Assembly: GCA_945273835.1 (NCBI GenBank)
Contig: CALYPL010000007.1
Coordinates: forward strand, 1 to 64,000
Direction of reading: 5' to 3'
From: an uncultured Dysgonomonas sp.
Lineage (GTDB): Bacteria > Bacteroidota > Bacteroidia > Bacteroidales > Dysgonomonadaceae
Length of the DNA stretch: 64,000 nucleotides
The notes under the pieces are model-generated. The model did not search any database. It worked only from the letters and a program-made list of their open reading frames with translations, and was not told where the DNA came from. A program made the translations under genes and the position numbers. Shown in pieces: positions 25,974-35,164 of this stretch. The stretch's first letter is position 1. Each line of letters starts with the position of its first letter.

Positions 25974-26408
25974 ATGAAAGTTAAAATCATAAACAAATCC
26001 CACCACTCTTCTCCCGAATATGCAACTCCTTATTCGGCAGGAATGGATCTTAGGGCAAATATTGAAGAACAAATCACTCTTCATCCTTTAGAAAGAATTT
26101 TAATCCCCACAGGTTTATACATAGAACTACCCAAAGGTTACGAAGCCCAAGTTCGTCCACGCAGTGGTTTAGCAATCAAGCACGGCATTACGGTGCTCAA
26201 TTCTCCGGGAACAATAGACGCTGATTACAGAGGCGAAATCAGAGTTATTCTCGTTAACTTATCGAATACCCCTTTCGTTATAAATGATGGAGAACGTATC
26301 TGCCAAATGGTTATTGCCGAACATGCCCAGATTGAATGGGAAGAAGTAAACTCACTTAACGAAACAGAACGTGGCGAGGGTGGTTTTGGTCACACTGGTC
26401 GTAAGTAA
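25974..26408 (+). CDS. dut: dUTP diphosphatase
   Basis: Dut hydrolyses dUTP to dUMP, keeping uracil out of DNA and supplying thymidylate synthesis. All five motifs of the trimeric enzyme are present in 144 residues: [34 protein letters not shown] and [11 protein letters not shown]. The usual Ser in the last motif (GFGSTG) is His here. It opens an operon-like run with a TPR protein, a DUF4292 lipoprotein and an EnvC-like protein. Confidence 0.96.
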   Translation: MKVKIINKSHHSSPEYATPYSAGMDLRANIEEQITLHPLERILIPTGLYIELPKGYEAQVRPRSGLAIKHGITVLNSPGTIDADYRGEIRVILVNLSNTPFVINDGERICQMVIAEHAQIEWEEVNSLNETERGEGGFGHTGRK

Positions 26409-26428
26409 TAATATCTTAACTGACCGAT

Positions 26429-28180
26429 ATGCTTAGATTTATCAAAAATAGCTCTGTATTTCTTTTATTATTCATCACATCTTTGAATTTAACTGCGCAA
26501 CCTATATCTGCATCAGTTGACACAAGAAGAAAATTCGACTATTTCTTCTATGAGGCTATGAACGCCAAAGCTCAGAAACGATATGATAATGCTTTTGATC
26601 TCCTTCAATATTGTAATAGTTTAGATTCTACTAATGCTGAAGTAAATTTTCAGCTTGCCAATTTTTATAGTCTTCTTGACAAGAACGACAAGGCTATGAA
26701 TCTTTACCACAAAGCCATGAATCTGAATAATAAGAATTATTATTACAACTTGTCTTACGGTAACATATGTCTTGATGCGAAGCAATATTCAGATGCCATT
26801 GAGATTTTCACACGCTTAATCAATGCCTATCCCAATAATTCCGAATTATATGTGTTGCTTTCTAACTCATATAGATTGGACGGAAATCTGCATAAAGCCA
26901 TTGACACATTAAATAAACTTGAAGCAATTATCGGTCTGAATGAAAAAATAAGCCTCCAAAAGTTTCAGTTATACAACCTTATCAATCAAGAAGACAAGGC
27001 TTTCGACGAGATTAAAAAATACATAAAAAAATATCCTACCGAAATAAAATATCAAATTTTGTTAGGAAACCTATATCTTCAGGCCGGAAAACCTAAAGAG
27101 GCCTTTTTGACTTACAGCAGAGCCAAAGCATACGATCCAGAAGACCCATATCTCATAATTTCGATGGCAGAATATTATGAAAACACGGACAATAAAACTG
27201 CGGCGGAAAGTGAACTCCACACGGCTCTAATCAGTCCTAAAATGGATATCGACACCAAACTGACCATTTTGGCTCAATATGTTTCCACATTACAAGAAAA
27301 TAATAAGGACACGAAGTCTGTCAATGCACTTTTCGATACCCTAATCACTCAACATCCTCAAGAACCGGAACTTAATTTGATGTACGGTAATTTACTGATG
27401 ATACAAGATCGAAAATATGAAGCCCGATTCCAATATCAGATTTATGCGGACGCCAATCCTACAAGTCCTGTTGGATGGGAGCAATTATTGATGACAGCCT
27501 TTCCAGACAGTGTAGATTACTGCATTGATATTTGTAAAAAAGCATTGACCTATATCCCGGAAGGTCCACAATTCTACTTTTACCTCGGCATAGGTGAATT
27601 TTTAAAGAAAGAATACAAACCTGCTTTAGAAAGCCTTAAAATGGCTGCGAAGTATGCAGATAAAAATAATTCGAAATTTATTTCAGACATTTATGGTCAG
27701 CAGGGAGATATTTATTATCAAATAAATTGTAAGGATAGCGCATATCAGGCTTACGATAAAGGGTTACAGTACAACCCATTGAATTTCGGAATTATGAATA
27801 ATTACAGTTACTACCTTTCGCTTGAAAAGAAAAACCTTGATATGGCTGAAAAAATGAGTAGCCAGATAGTTAAAGCAGAACCTTCTAATGCAACTTATCT
27901 TGACACATACGGATGGGTTTTATTTCAGCGAGGAGACTATACTTTTGCCAAAATTTACATTGAAAAAGCTCTCAGATACAAAGAAGATGGCGGAGAAAAA
28001 CTAAGTGCTGAAATATTGAGCCACTATGGAGATGTCTTATTTAAGACAGGAGATAAAGAAAAAGCATTGGAGTATTGGGAGAAAGCTCTTGAACAAGAAA
28101 AAAACGAGGACAAAACTGAACAGAAAAATTTGAAATCACTTGAAAAAAAGATTGAAAACAAAACATATATAGAAGAATAA
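26429..28180 (+). CDS. Exported tetratricopeptide-repeat protein
   Basis: The 583-residue protein has a signal peptide (SSVFLLLFITSLNLTAQ) and is almost entirely TPR repeats, for example DKAMNLYHKAMNLNNKNYYY and CKDSAYQAYDKGLQYNPLNF, ending in a charged helix. It is probably a periplasmic or outer-membrane-associated scaffold. No enzyme motif is seen. It lies 20 bases after dut and 8 before the DUF4292 gene; I recall the same order in other Bacteroidales, which argues for an envelope role. Confidence 0.82.
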   Translation: MLRFIKNSSVFLLLFITSLNLTAQPISASVDTRRKFDYFFYEAMNAKAQKRYDNAFDLLQYCNSLDSTNAEVNFQLANFYSLLDKNDKAMNLYHKAMNLNNKNYYYNLSYGNICLDAKQYSDAIEIFTRLINAYPNNSELYVLLSNSYRLDGNLHKAIDTLNKLEAIIGLNEKISLQKFQLYNLINQEDKAFDEIKKYIKKYPTEIKYQILLGNLYLQAGKPKEAFLTYSRAKAYDPEDPYLIISMAEYYENTDNKTAAESELHTALISPKMDIDTKLTILAQYVSTLQENNKDTKSVNALFDTLITQHPQEPELNLMYGNLLMIQDRKYEARFQYQIYADANPTSPVGWEQLLMTAFPDSVDYCIDICKKALTYIPEGPQFYFYLGIGEFLKKEYKPALESLKMAAKYADKNNSKFISDIYGQQGDIYYQINCKDSAYQAYDKGLQYNPLNFGIMNNYSYYLSLEKKNLDMAEKMSSQIVKAEPSNATYLDTYGWVLFQRGDYTFAKIYIEKALRYKEDGGEKLSAEILSHYGDVLFKTGDKEKALEYWEKALEQEKNEDKTEQKNLKSLEKKIENKTYIEE

Positions 28181-28188
28181 TAAAACAG

Positions 28189-29049
28189 ATGAGAAAGTCT
28201 TTATCATATATATTCATTTTATTTTTTATTCCTGTTCTTTTTGCAGTTTCAGGCTGTAAATCAAAACAAACAACACTTAAACCTACAGGCAAACTTGATA
28301 AAAAATCGATGGAAAGCCTTTTAGAAAGTGTTAAAAAAAATGAAATAAATTATCGAACACTCGAATGCAAAGGTAAAATAGAATTACGCAAAGGAAATTC
28401 ACAGCAGAAAACCAATGCTGTATTCAAACTTGTTAAAGACAGTATCATGCAGGTATCTGTACGTATCCCTATTTTTGGTGGTGAAGCCATACGCCTTACA
28501 TTTACCCCTGATGAAGTTATTATGATAGATCGCTTAAGCAAGCAATACGCCCATGTAAAGTATAAAAAACTCGGTTTTTTGGATAAATCGTCAGACAAAT
28601 TATTCTATAACTTACAGGCTATATTTACCAACCAATTATTTTTACCCGGAAAAACAAAAGTAACATCAAAAGATTATAATTTATTCGATATGTCTGCAAC
28701 AGCTGATGTATACATGCTTCAGACGCAGACGCAAAATAAAAATTTTTCCATAAATTTTGCAGTTGATGCATCAGACCGGATTGTATCAACACTTATTTAT
28801 AATGCAAACAAATCAGGAACATTGCAATGGTCTTATCGTGATTTTGTTCAAGACAGCCAAAATAACGCGATTTACCCTACTCAGATGGATGCTAAAATAC
28901 AATTAGGAACAAAAAGGATTGATATCGGCATTGAATGTCCACAACTTGATATTGATAACAAAAACTTCAACATAAATAATAGTATTCCTCAGAAGTATAC
29001 AAAAGTTGACATAGATGATATCATTAATAAATATAGCGGAAAACTTTAA
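28189..29049 (+). CDS. DUF4292 family lipoprotein (LolA/LolB-like fold)
   Basis: The 286-residue protein has a lipoprotein signal ending AVSGC. The mature part has the DUF4292 pattern NYRTLECKGKIELRKG, VSVRIPIFGGEAIRLTFTPDEV and DRLSKQYAHVKYKK. The half-barrel pattern resembles lipoprotein carriers LolA/LolB. Bacteroidetes generally lack an obvious LolB, so a role in lipoprotein or lipid handling is an attractive inference, not a fact. Its stop overlaps the start of the EnvC-like gene. Confidence 0.8.
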   Translation: MRKSLSYIFILFFIPVLFAVSGCKSKQTTLKPTGKLDKKSMESLLESVKKNEINYRTLECKGKIELRKGNSQQKTNAVFKLVKDSIMQVSVRIPIFGGEAIRLTFTPDEVIMIDRLSKQYAHVKYKKLGFLDKSSDKLFYNLQAIFTNQLFLPGKTKVTSKDYNLFDMSATADVYMLQTQTQNKNFSINFAVDASDRIVSTLIYNANKSGTLQWSYRDFVQDSQNNAIYPTQMDAKIQLGTKRIDIGIECPQLDIDNKNFNINNSIPQKYTKVDIDDIINKYSGKL

Positions 29050-30401
29050 TGAAAACATTTTTTTTACTTGTAATTTCTATTTCAGTAAGTATTGCTTGCC
29101 ATGCTCAGAATAACGATTTAAAAAAACTAGAAGAGCAGAGAAAACAAGCCCTCATTGAGATAACAAATACAAGTAAATTATTAAATGACACAAAGAAAAA
29201 CACATCATCATTACTAAGCCGCATAAACCTTTTGTCGGATCAAATTCTTTCCCGACAGAAAGTATTGCAGCTTCTTGAATCCGAACTTATAGGTATATCA
29301 AATGAACAGATCAAGAATGAGAAAGAAATCGCAATTCTTGAACAAGAACTTAAAGAAAAACAAAAGCAATATGCCCATGCTGTAGAGGCTATTATGCATA
29401 ACCGTACAGGAGATAATAAATTGCTTTTTATACTTTCCGGGAGGTCTTTTTCTGAATCTTACCGTCGGTTACGCTATCTGCGTGAATACTCTGCATGGCG
29501 AAGTAGTCAGGCTGATGAAATTAAAGACAAAAACTTAAAACTAAAAGAAAAAAAGCTCCTTCTTGCTAAAACCAAATCCAGTAAATTAGCTTTACTCAAA
29601 CAAAGAGAATATGAAAGTGCAAAATTGAAAGTAGAAGAAACAAGTTTTCAAAATGAAGTTAAGGAGGCGCAAAAACAACAGAAGGAACTACAAAAAACTT
29701 TGGCTTTAAAGCGTCAACAAGCTGATGCTCTTAATAAAAAAATTGAACGACTGATAATTGATGAGGTAAAAAGACAGGAAAGAGAAGCTGAAAGGAAAAA
29801 TAAAGCAAGAGCTGAAGCTGAGAAAAGAGCTAAAGTCGAAAATAAAGCTGCTCCTGAAAATAAAGCTGCTTCTGAAAATAAAACAAATACTCCGACTATT
29901 TCTGAGAAAAAGCCAACCAATAGTGAAACTACAGAAACCTCTCAGGCAGAACATCCGATTACCATTACGAAAGAGGACTTTAAATTGTCAAGTGATTTCG
30001 CCGCTAACAAGGGAGCTTTACCATTCCCTGTAACAGGTGCCTATACCATATCTAACCGTTTTGGCGTGCATAAGCACAATCAGTGGAACGTCAATACATC
30101 AAGCAACGGTATTATTATCAAAGCTCAAGCAGGAGCAAAAGCTCGAGCTGTATTTGATGGTGTTGTAACATCAATCTTCGCAGTTCAAGGTTATTACAAT
30201 AATATATTGGTACGACACGGAAATTATTATACAGTTTATAGTAACATCCAGAACTTATATATAAAACTTGGAGATACCGTTACTACCGGACAAGCCTTAG
30301 GTGTTATCTATAACGACCCCGATACGGGTATTTCTGAAACAGATTTCCAATTATATCAAGGCAGGGTTAAAATTGATCCTGAACCTTGGTTAAAAAAATA
30401 A
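29049..30401 (+). CDS. EnvC-like murein hydrolase activator with degenerate LytM domain
   Basis: The 450-residue protein has a signal peptide, a long coiled coil (about residues 20-250), a low-complexity Ala/Glu/Lys/Asn linker and a C-terminal LytM/M23 domain (LPFPVTGAYTISNRFGVHK onward). The zinc ligands of active M23 enzymes are absent: the HxxxD site reads NGIII, and the late His position reads YTVYSN and DFQLYQ. This matches EnvC, which activates amidases without cutting peptidoglycan itself. The linker contains an 18-base tandem repeat. It begins by a 1-base overlap with the previous stop. Confidence 0.87.
   Translation: MKTFFLLVISISVSIACHAQNNDLKKLEEQRKQALIEITNTSKLLNDTKKNTSSLLSRINLLSDQILSRQKVLQLLESELIGISNEQIKNEKEIAILEQELKEKQKQYAHAVEAIMHNRTGDNKLLFILSGRSFSESYRRLRYLREYSAWRSSQADEIKDKNLKLKEKKLLLAKTKSSKLALLKQREYESAKLKVEETSFQNEVKEAQKQQKELQKTLALKRQQADALNKKIERLIIDEVKRQEREAERKNKARAEAEKRAKVENKAAPENKAASENKTNTPTISEKKPTNSETTETSQAEHPITITKEDFKLSSDFAANKGALPFPVTGAYTISNRFGVHKHNQWNVNTSSNGIIIKAQAGAKARAVFDGVVTSIFAVQGYYNNILVRHGNYYTVYSNIQNLYIKLGDTVTTGQALGVIYNDPDTGISETDFQLYQGRVKIDPEPWLKK
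29838..29882 (+). repeat. 18-base tandem repeat, 2.5 copies, in the EnvC-like linker
   Basis: GAAAATAAAGCTGCTCCT is followed by GAAAATAAAGCTGCTTCT and a partial third copy GAAAATAAA. Each unit encodes six residues (ENKAAP/ENKAAS), so copy-number change would keep the frame and alter only linker length. Confidence 0.8.
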
Positions 30402-30436
30402 CATAAACCAAGATCTCAGCGTAAAGTAATATTTCT

Positions 30437-31369
30437 GTGATTGTAAAGCTTTATGATAAAGCATATAAGGAAGAGTGGAACAAGTTAGTAAACACTTCTA
30501 AAAACGGCACATTCCTATTCTATCGTGAATTTATGGAATATCACGCTAACCGTTTTACTGACCATTCACTACTTTTTTTTGAAGATGATGAGCTTATCGC
30601 CATCCTCCCTGCGAATATTGACGGTAACACTTTAATTTCCCATGCGGGACTAACGTATGGTGGTATTGTAGCAAATTCGACTGTAAGAATGGGGAAGATG
30701 ATAAAAATCTTCGATCTTTTATTTGATCACCTGAAAGATAATAATTTATCAAAACTCATTTATAAGGCAATACCGTATATATATCACAAATATCCGTCTG
30801 ACGAAGATTTATATTTATTATTCAGACATGGAGCCGTTTTGTCTTCACGGAATATATCATCCACAATCACATTATCCAATGATTTAGAATATACTAAATT
30901 ACGCAAAAGAGGCATAAAAAAAGGCTTAAAAAATAATATAGATATTAACGAATCGAATAGATTTGATTTATTCTGGCCTATTTTAGAATCCAATCTAAGA
31001 AACCGACATCAGGTTAATCCGGTTCATACCCTAAACGAGATAATTTATTTAAAAGGATTATTTCCTGACGAAATAAAACTGTTTGTGGCTCTTGATTCTT
31101 CAAAACAGATTATAGCCGGAAGTGTAATTTTTGAGACCGACACAGTCGCTCATATACAATACATTGCAGCAACTGAAAAAGCTAAAAAAGAAGGGGCGGT
31201 AGATACATTGGTAGATCGTATGATAAATTATTACTCAAGTAAACGTTATTTCGATTACGGAATTTCTACCACAAATGGCGGATCGATACTAAACGAAAGT
31301 CTGATCGCACAAAAAGAAGGTTTTGGAGCAAGAGGCGTTGTATATGATATTTATTCGGTAAATTTGTAG
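30437..31369 (+). CDS. GNAT/FemAB-like acyltransferase
   Basis: The 310-residue protein starts at GTG and resembles the FemAB-like GNAT group: an N-terminal domain with NGTFLFYREFMEYHANRF and a C-terminal one with IAGSVIFETDTVAHIQYIAATEKAKKEGAVDTLVDRMI. Members transfer amino acids or acyl groups to peptidoglycan, lipids or sugars; the substrate is unknown. No ATG fits the conserved N-terminus, so GTG is kept. It lies 35 bases after the EnvC-like gene. Confidence 0.75.
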   Translation: MIVKLYDKAYKEEWNKLVNTSKNGTFLFYREFMEYHANRFTDHSLLFFEDDELIAILPANIDGNTLISHAGLTYGGIVANSTVRMGKMIKIFDLLFDHLKDNNLSKLIYKAIPYIYHKYPSDEDLYLLFRHGAVLSSRNISSTITLSNDLEYTKLRKRGIKKGLKNNIDINESNRFDLFWPILESNLRNRHQVNPVHTLNEIIYLKGLFPDEIKLFVALDSSKQIIAGSVIFETDTVAHIQYIAATEKAKKEGAVDTLVDRMINYYSSKRYFDYGISTTNGGSILNESLIAQKEGFGARGVVYDIYSVNL

Positions 31370-31384
31370 GACTAAATCATTGAA

Positions 31385-32122
31385 ATGAAAGAAAAAGAAA
31401 TGATATTCGGCACAAGAGCTATTATTGAAGCCATTGAAGCCGATAAAGAAATAGACAAATTATTGCTCCGTAAAGATCTTCAGGGCGACTTATCGAAAGA
31501 GTTGATCGTATTGGCAAAAAACAGGGGAATCACCGTTCAACGTGTACCAAGTGAACGGTTAGACAGATACACCCGCAAAAATCATCAAGGAGCTATCGCC
31601 TTCCTGTCAGCCATATCCTATGAACATATCGAAGATATCGTGCCTTTCCTTTATGAAGAAGGCAAAGATCCGTTTATATTACTTCTGGACGGAATTACCG
31701 ATGTGCGCAATTTTGGAGCTATTGCTCGCACCTGTGAGGTTGCTGGCGTTGATGCGATAGTTATACCTGCTAAAGGAAGCGTTACGGTCAATGCGGATGC
31801 GGTTAAAACTTCGGCAGGAGCTTTACTCAAAATACCTGTATGTAAAGAACCTAACCTGACAGATGTCATAAAATATTTAAAAAACTCAGGCATAAAAGTT
31901 GTCGCCGCGAGCGAAAGAAGCTCACAACTTTACACTGCCACTGATTATACCGGTCCTATCGCAATCGTTATGGGAGCTGAAGACACAGGTGTTTCTACCG
32001 AAAATTTGAGATTAGTTGACGAGATGGTGAAAATACCTCAGTATGGAACAATCGGTTCGCTCAATGTTTCCGTTGCAGCCGGAATTTTAATTTATGAAGC
32101 TATCAGACAAAGACATAATTAA
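31385..32122 (+). CDS. rlmB: 23S rRNA (guanosine-2'-O-)-methyltransferase RlmB
   Basis: The 245-residue protein has an N-terminal L30e-like substrate domain (IFGTRAIIEAIEA, RYTRKNHQGAIAF) and a SPOUT catalytic domain with LLLDGITDVRNFGAIARTCE, AIVMGAEDTGVS and IPQYGTIGSLNVSVAAGI. RlmB methylates the G2251 equivalent in the peptidyl-transferase loop. It is longer than the SPOUT enzyme at 14969 by the extra RNA-binding domain. It sits 15 bases after the GNAT-like gene and 8 before ridA. Confidence 0.92.
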   Translation: MKEKEMIFGTRAIIEAIEADKEIDKLLLRKDLQGDLSKELIVLAKNRGITVQRVPSERLDRYTRKNHQGAIAFLSAISYEHIEDIVPFLYEEGKDPFILLLDGITDVRNFGAIARTCEVAGVDAIVIPAKGSVTVNADAVKTSAGALLKIPVCKEPNLTDVIKYLKNSGIKVVAASERSSQLYTATDYTGPIAIVMGAEDTGVSTENLRLVDEMVKIPQYGTIGSLNVSVAAGILIYEAIRQRHN

Positions 32123-32130
32123 TAATAAAT

Positions 32131-32508
32131 ATGAAGAAAGTAATTAATTCTAAAAATGCACCTGCCGCAGTAGGACCTTACAGCCAAGCTATTGAAGTAA
32201 ATGATACAGTTTATATATCGGGACAATTGCCCATCGATCCTGCGACAGGAAATTTTCCCGCAGGCGGCGTTAAAGAACAAACTGAACAATCATTCAAAAA
32301 TATCAAAGCAATATTAGCTGAAGCCGGACTTACGGTTAATCATATTGTAAAAACAACCGTATTACTTGCCGATATAAGCGACTTCGGAGCAATGAACGAA
32401 GTTTATTCTGCTCAGTTTACAGGAACATTTCCCGCACGTTCAGCATTTGCCGTGAAAGATTTACCGAAAGGAGCTTTAGTTGAAATAGAGGTTATCGCTG
32501 TACGATAA
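32131..32508 (+). CDS. ridA: RidA family enamine/imine deaminase
   Basis: RidA hydrolyses reactive 2-aminoacrylate and related enamines produced by PLP enzymes. The 125-residue protein has NAPAAVGPYSQAIEV, YISGQLPIDPATG, and the key Arg in PARSAFAVKDLPKGALVEIE. The length is standard for the trimeric family. Confidence 0.95.
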   Translation: MKKVINSKNAPAAVGPYSQAIEVNDTVYISGQLPIDPATGNFPAGGVKEQTEQSFKNIKAILAEAGLTVNHIVKTTVLLADISDFGAMNEVYSAQFTGTFPARSAFAVKDLPKGALVEIEVIAVR

Positions 32509-32538
32509 TCTCTACAAATTAAATTTAAAATACGAATC

Positions 32539-33588
32539 ATGACCGTTGATGAAATATTTATGCATCGCTGCCTGCAATTGGCTGCCAACGGTCGTGGGTT
32601 CGTGTCTCCCAACCCCATGGTTGGTTCAGTGGTGGTATGTGACGGTAAAATAATAGGTGAAGGCTTTCACCGTCATTACGGCGGACCACACGCCGAAGTA
32701 AACGCTATTGGAAGCGTTACCGACAAAGCATTATTGAAAAAATCCACATTATACGTTTCGCTCGAACCCTGTTCGCATTACGGAAAAACGCCTCCTTGTG
32801 CGCAAATGATTATCGACAAAAAAATACCGAATGTCGTAATCGGTTGCGTTGACCCCTACCCTGCCGTATCGGGACGAGGTATCCGTTTGTTGCGCGATGC
32901 GGGAATAAACGTGAAAACAGGGGTTCTTGAGGACGAAGCCATGAAACTCAACAAAGAGTTTATAACAGCTCAGCTCATGCAACGACCTTATATTTACCTT
33001 AAATGGGCTCAAACAGCTGACGGATTTATTGATAAAATAAGATTAGAGGGTACTGAACCCGCTTCTACTCCGATATCTGATAGTTTCAGCAAAATGCTTG
33101 TTCATAAGAAAAGGGCAGAAACAGACGCTATCTTGGTAGGTACTAATACCGCGATTAAGGATAACCCCGCACTCACAACTCGTTTATGGTATGGTAAAAA
33201 TCCTGTACGAGTGGTCATTGACCGAAATTTGAGAATACCTCTGAATTTTAACCTTTACAACAATTGCTCGAAAACTTTGATTTACACTGAACAAGATCCG
33301 AAACTAAACTCAAAGGAAAACATTGAATTTATAAAAATTGATTTTGATAAAGATTTATTTTCTGCTATTTTTCAAGATCTTGTTAAACGTAAAGTCAACT
33401 CTTTATTGGTAGAAGGAGGTAAAATTGTATTGGATAATCTTATTCAAAGCGGTTTATGGGACGAGGCATTTATTGAATATTCCTCTCTGAAATTCGTTGA
33501 CGGGGTCAAAGCACCTTTTATTAACGGAAATATTATTGACGAATTTTTTGTTAGAGATTCTAAACATGTACATTTGAAACGTTTATAG
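32539..33588 (+). CDS. ribD: Bifunctional riboflavin biosynthesis deaminase/reductase
   Basis: RibD deaminates and then reduces the pyrimidine intermediate of riboflavin synthesis. The 349-residue protein has the N-terminal zinc deaminase with GPHAEVNAI and LEPCSHYGKTPPCAQMII, and the C-terminal reductase with LKWAQTADGFIDK, LVGTNTAIKDNPALTTR and SLLVEGGKIVLDNL. It is full length. It follows ridA by 30 bases. Confidence 0.95.
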   Translation: MTVDEIFMHRCLQLAANGRGFVSPNPMVGSVVVCDGKIIGEGFHRHYGGPHAEVNAIGSVTDKALLKKSTLYVSLEPCSHYGKTPPCAQMIIDKKIPNVVIGCVDPYPAVSGRGIRLLRDAGINVKTGVLEDEAMKLNKEFITAQLMQRPYIYLKWAQTADGFIDKIRLEGTEPASTPISDSFSKMLVHKKRAETDAILVGTNTAIKDNPALTTRLWYGKNPVRVVIDRNLRIPLNFNLYNNCSKTLIYTEQDPKLNSKENIEFIKIDFDKDLFSAIFQDLVKRKVNSLLVEGGKIVLDNLIQSGLWDEAFIEYSSLKFVDGVKAPFINGNIIDEFFVRDSKHVHLKRL

Positions 33589-33641
33589 TTATAAAATTTT
33601 ATAATTCTGTAATTACATAGCGTTTTAGAGAGAATTCTTTC

Positions 33642-33649
33642 TATTTTTG
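33642..33649 (+). promoter_or_regulatory. -7 promoter box for the envelope block (DUF6242-like to bamA)
   Basis: TATTTTTG matches TAnnTTTG and lies 35 bases before the ATG at 33685. A -33 TTTG is not seen at standard spacing. Confidence 0.5.
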
Positions 33650-33684
33650 CACATTGACAAAGCATAATTTTTTAATTAACGAAG

Positions 33685-35097
33685 ATGAAATTGAAGCAAA
33701 CAATCTATTTACTTACATCACTTTTTTTAATTTTCTTCACTTTTTCATGTAACGACAACACTGATAATTATACGACGACAGATGCTTCTGCCGATTCGCA
33801 GATTTATTCTTTCAAGCTTAAAGCTACTCCGGTCACAAAAGCCGACAGTACAAATTACCCTATATTGGAAAAGACGAGCTTTGTTATAGATCAATTAAGA
33901 CAAATTATTTACAATCCCGATTCGTTGCCTTACAACATCCATTTAAAAAAGTTTGCTGCAACCGTAACCTATTCTGATGCAACACCATCTAAATTAGAAC
34001 TTATTTACCACATCAATAACAATGACTCGGTTGTATCATGGAACGGAACTGACTCAATTGATTTTTCAAAAAAAGATATTTCTCTGAAAGTAATACCGGC
34101 TAACGGTGTACCCGCATCATCAAGCATCTACAAAATACAATTACGCGTTCATCAGATAAATCCCGATTCATTGGTATGGCATCAAGTGCCATCACTTGGC
34201 AATGCGCAGACAGGAAGTACCGTTGAAAAGATTCTTTTACAAGAAGATGCTTTCTACCGATTCTATTTATCAGGCGGAGCAATAAGCTTTCAAACAGCTA
34301 AAATAACAGATAATTCGCCGATATGGTCAAACACTATCACGACTAATCTTCCAAACAATGTAATTGTTAAAAACATAATTAGCTTCAACAATAAATTTTA
34401 TGCCGTTGACGAGACCGGCGAAACATACGGTTCAGCGGACGGTACTACGTGGGATAAAATCTCAAATGGTGCATTTGTTAAACGAATGATCGGAGTTATT
34501 CCTGAAAAAGACCTTTCAGGCAAAAATGATTCGTTGCTTATTGTCTTATATAATGATGGCGATTATTTTTTGACACGTACTCAAGATTTAAAAACATTTG
34601 GGGCTAAGACTAAAGTTGAGAACTCTACGCTTTACGGTTCAGAAACATTTATCAAATTATTAGATTTTGATTTTTTTGCGTGGACTAAATACAATTACAA
34701 TAATTTAAATCAAAATTATCTGACTTTTATCGGGCTCGACAATAGTAGTAAAAAAATGCTGAGTTGGCTGTTTGCTTCGCAAGATTCAAAACTAATTATA
34801 ACTAAGAATAGTGAAATATACAATCCTTTTGGAAATGGGATTGATTTGAATAATACCCATTTATTCAGATATGATAATAAATTTAACGCACTGAACAATA
34901 ACCAACTGTTTTTATCAAAAGATGCCGTTAAAAACTGGTATAAAGCACCGAAAGAACAGGCTTTAAATTCAGGCATTAAGACTAATGAAATTCAATCGGT
35001 TGTAATAGATGGAAATAATTATATTTGGATTTTTACGAATGATGCTTCATCGCATTACAGTGTGTGGAAAGGGCGATTGAACAGATTAATTAAATAA
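33685..35097 (+). CDS. DUF6242-like lipoprotein, probably surface-exposed
   Basis: The 470-residue protein has a lipoprotein signal ending IFFTFSC. The residues after the Cys (NDNTDNYTTTD) are acid- and Asn-rich, like Bacteroidetes surface-lipoprotein export signals, so I infer display on the cell surface. The N-terminal part looks like an immunoglobulin-type domain and the rest like a beta-propeller with repeated F/Y-V-x-S-x-DG-x-TW patterns (YGSADGTTWDKIS). The DUF assignment is from memory of its position beside the DUF6089-uppS-bamA group. Function is unknown. Confidence 0.7.
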   Translation: MKLKQTIYLLTSLFLIFFTFSCNDNTDNYTTTDASADSQIYSFKLKATPVTKADSTNYPILEKTSFVIDQLRQIIYNPDSLPYNIHLKKFAATVTYSDATPSKLELIYHINNNDSVVSWNGTDSIDFSKKDISLKVIPANGVPASSSIYKIQLRVHQINPDSLVWHQVPSLGNAQTGSTVEKILLQEDAFYRFYLSGGAISFQTAKITDNSPIWSNTITTNLPNNVIVKNIISFNNKFYAVDETGETYGSADGTTWDKISNGAFVKRMIGVIPEKDLSGKNDSLLIVLYNDGDYFLTRTQDLKTFGAKTKVENSTLYGSETFIKLLDFDFFAWTKYNYNNLNQNYLTFIGLDNSSKKMLSWLFASQDSKLIITKNSEIYNPFGNGIDLNNTHLFRYDNKFNALNNNQLFLSKDAVKNWYKAPKEQALNSGIKTNEIQSVVIDGNNYIWIFTNDASSHYSVWKGRLNRLIK

Positions 35098-35164
35098 AAT
35101 ACCGATCCGTTTATACTTTGAGCTATTTATTTTGCGTTAATAGAGAATACGGTTTATAGACAAC

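Noticed and set aside
29706-29954. Phe/Ser-rich minus-strand ORFs opposite the EnvC-like linker
   Set aside because: They are the complement of a Lys/Glu/Ala-rich low-complexity linker and simply reflect its composition.
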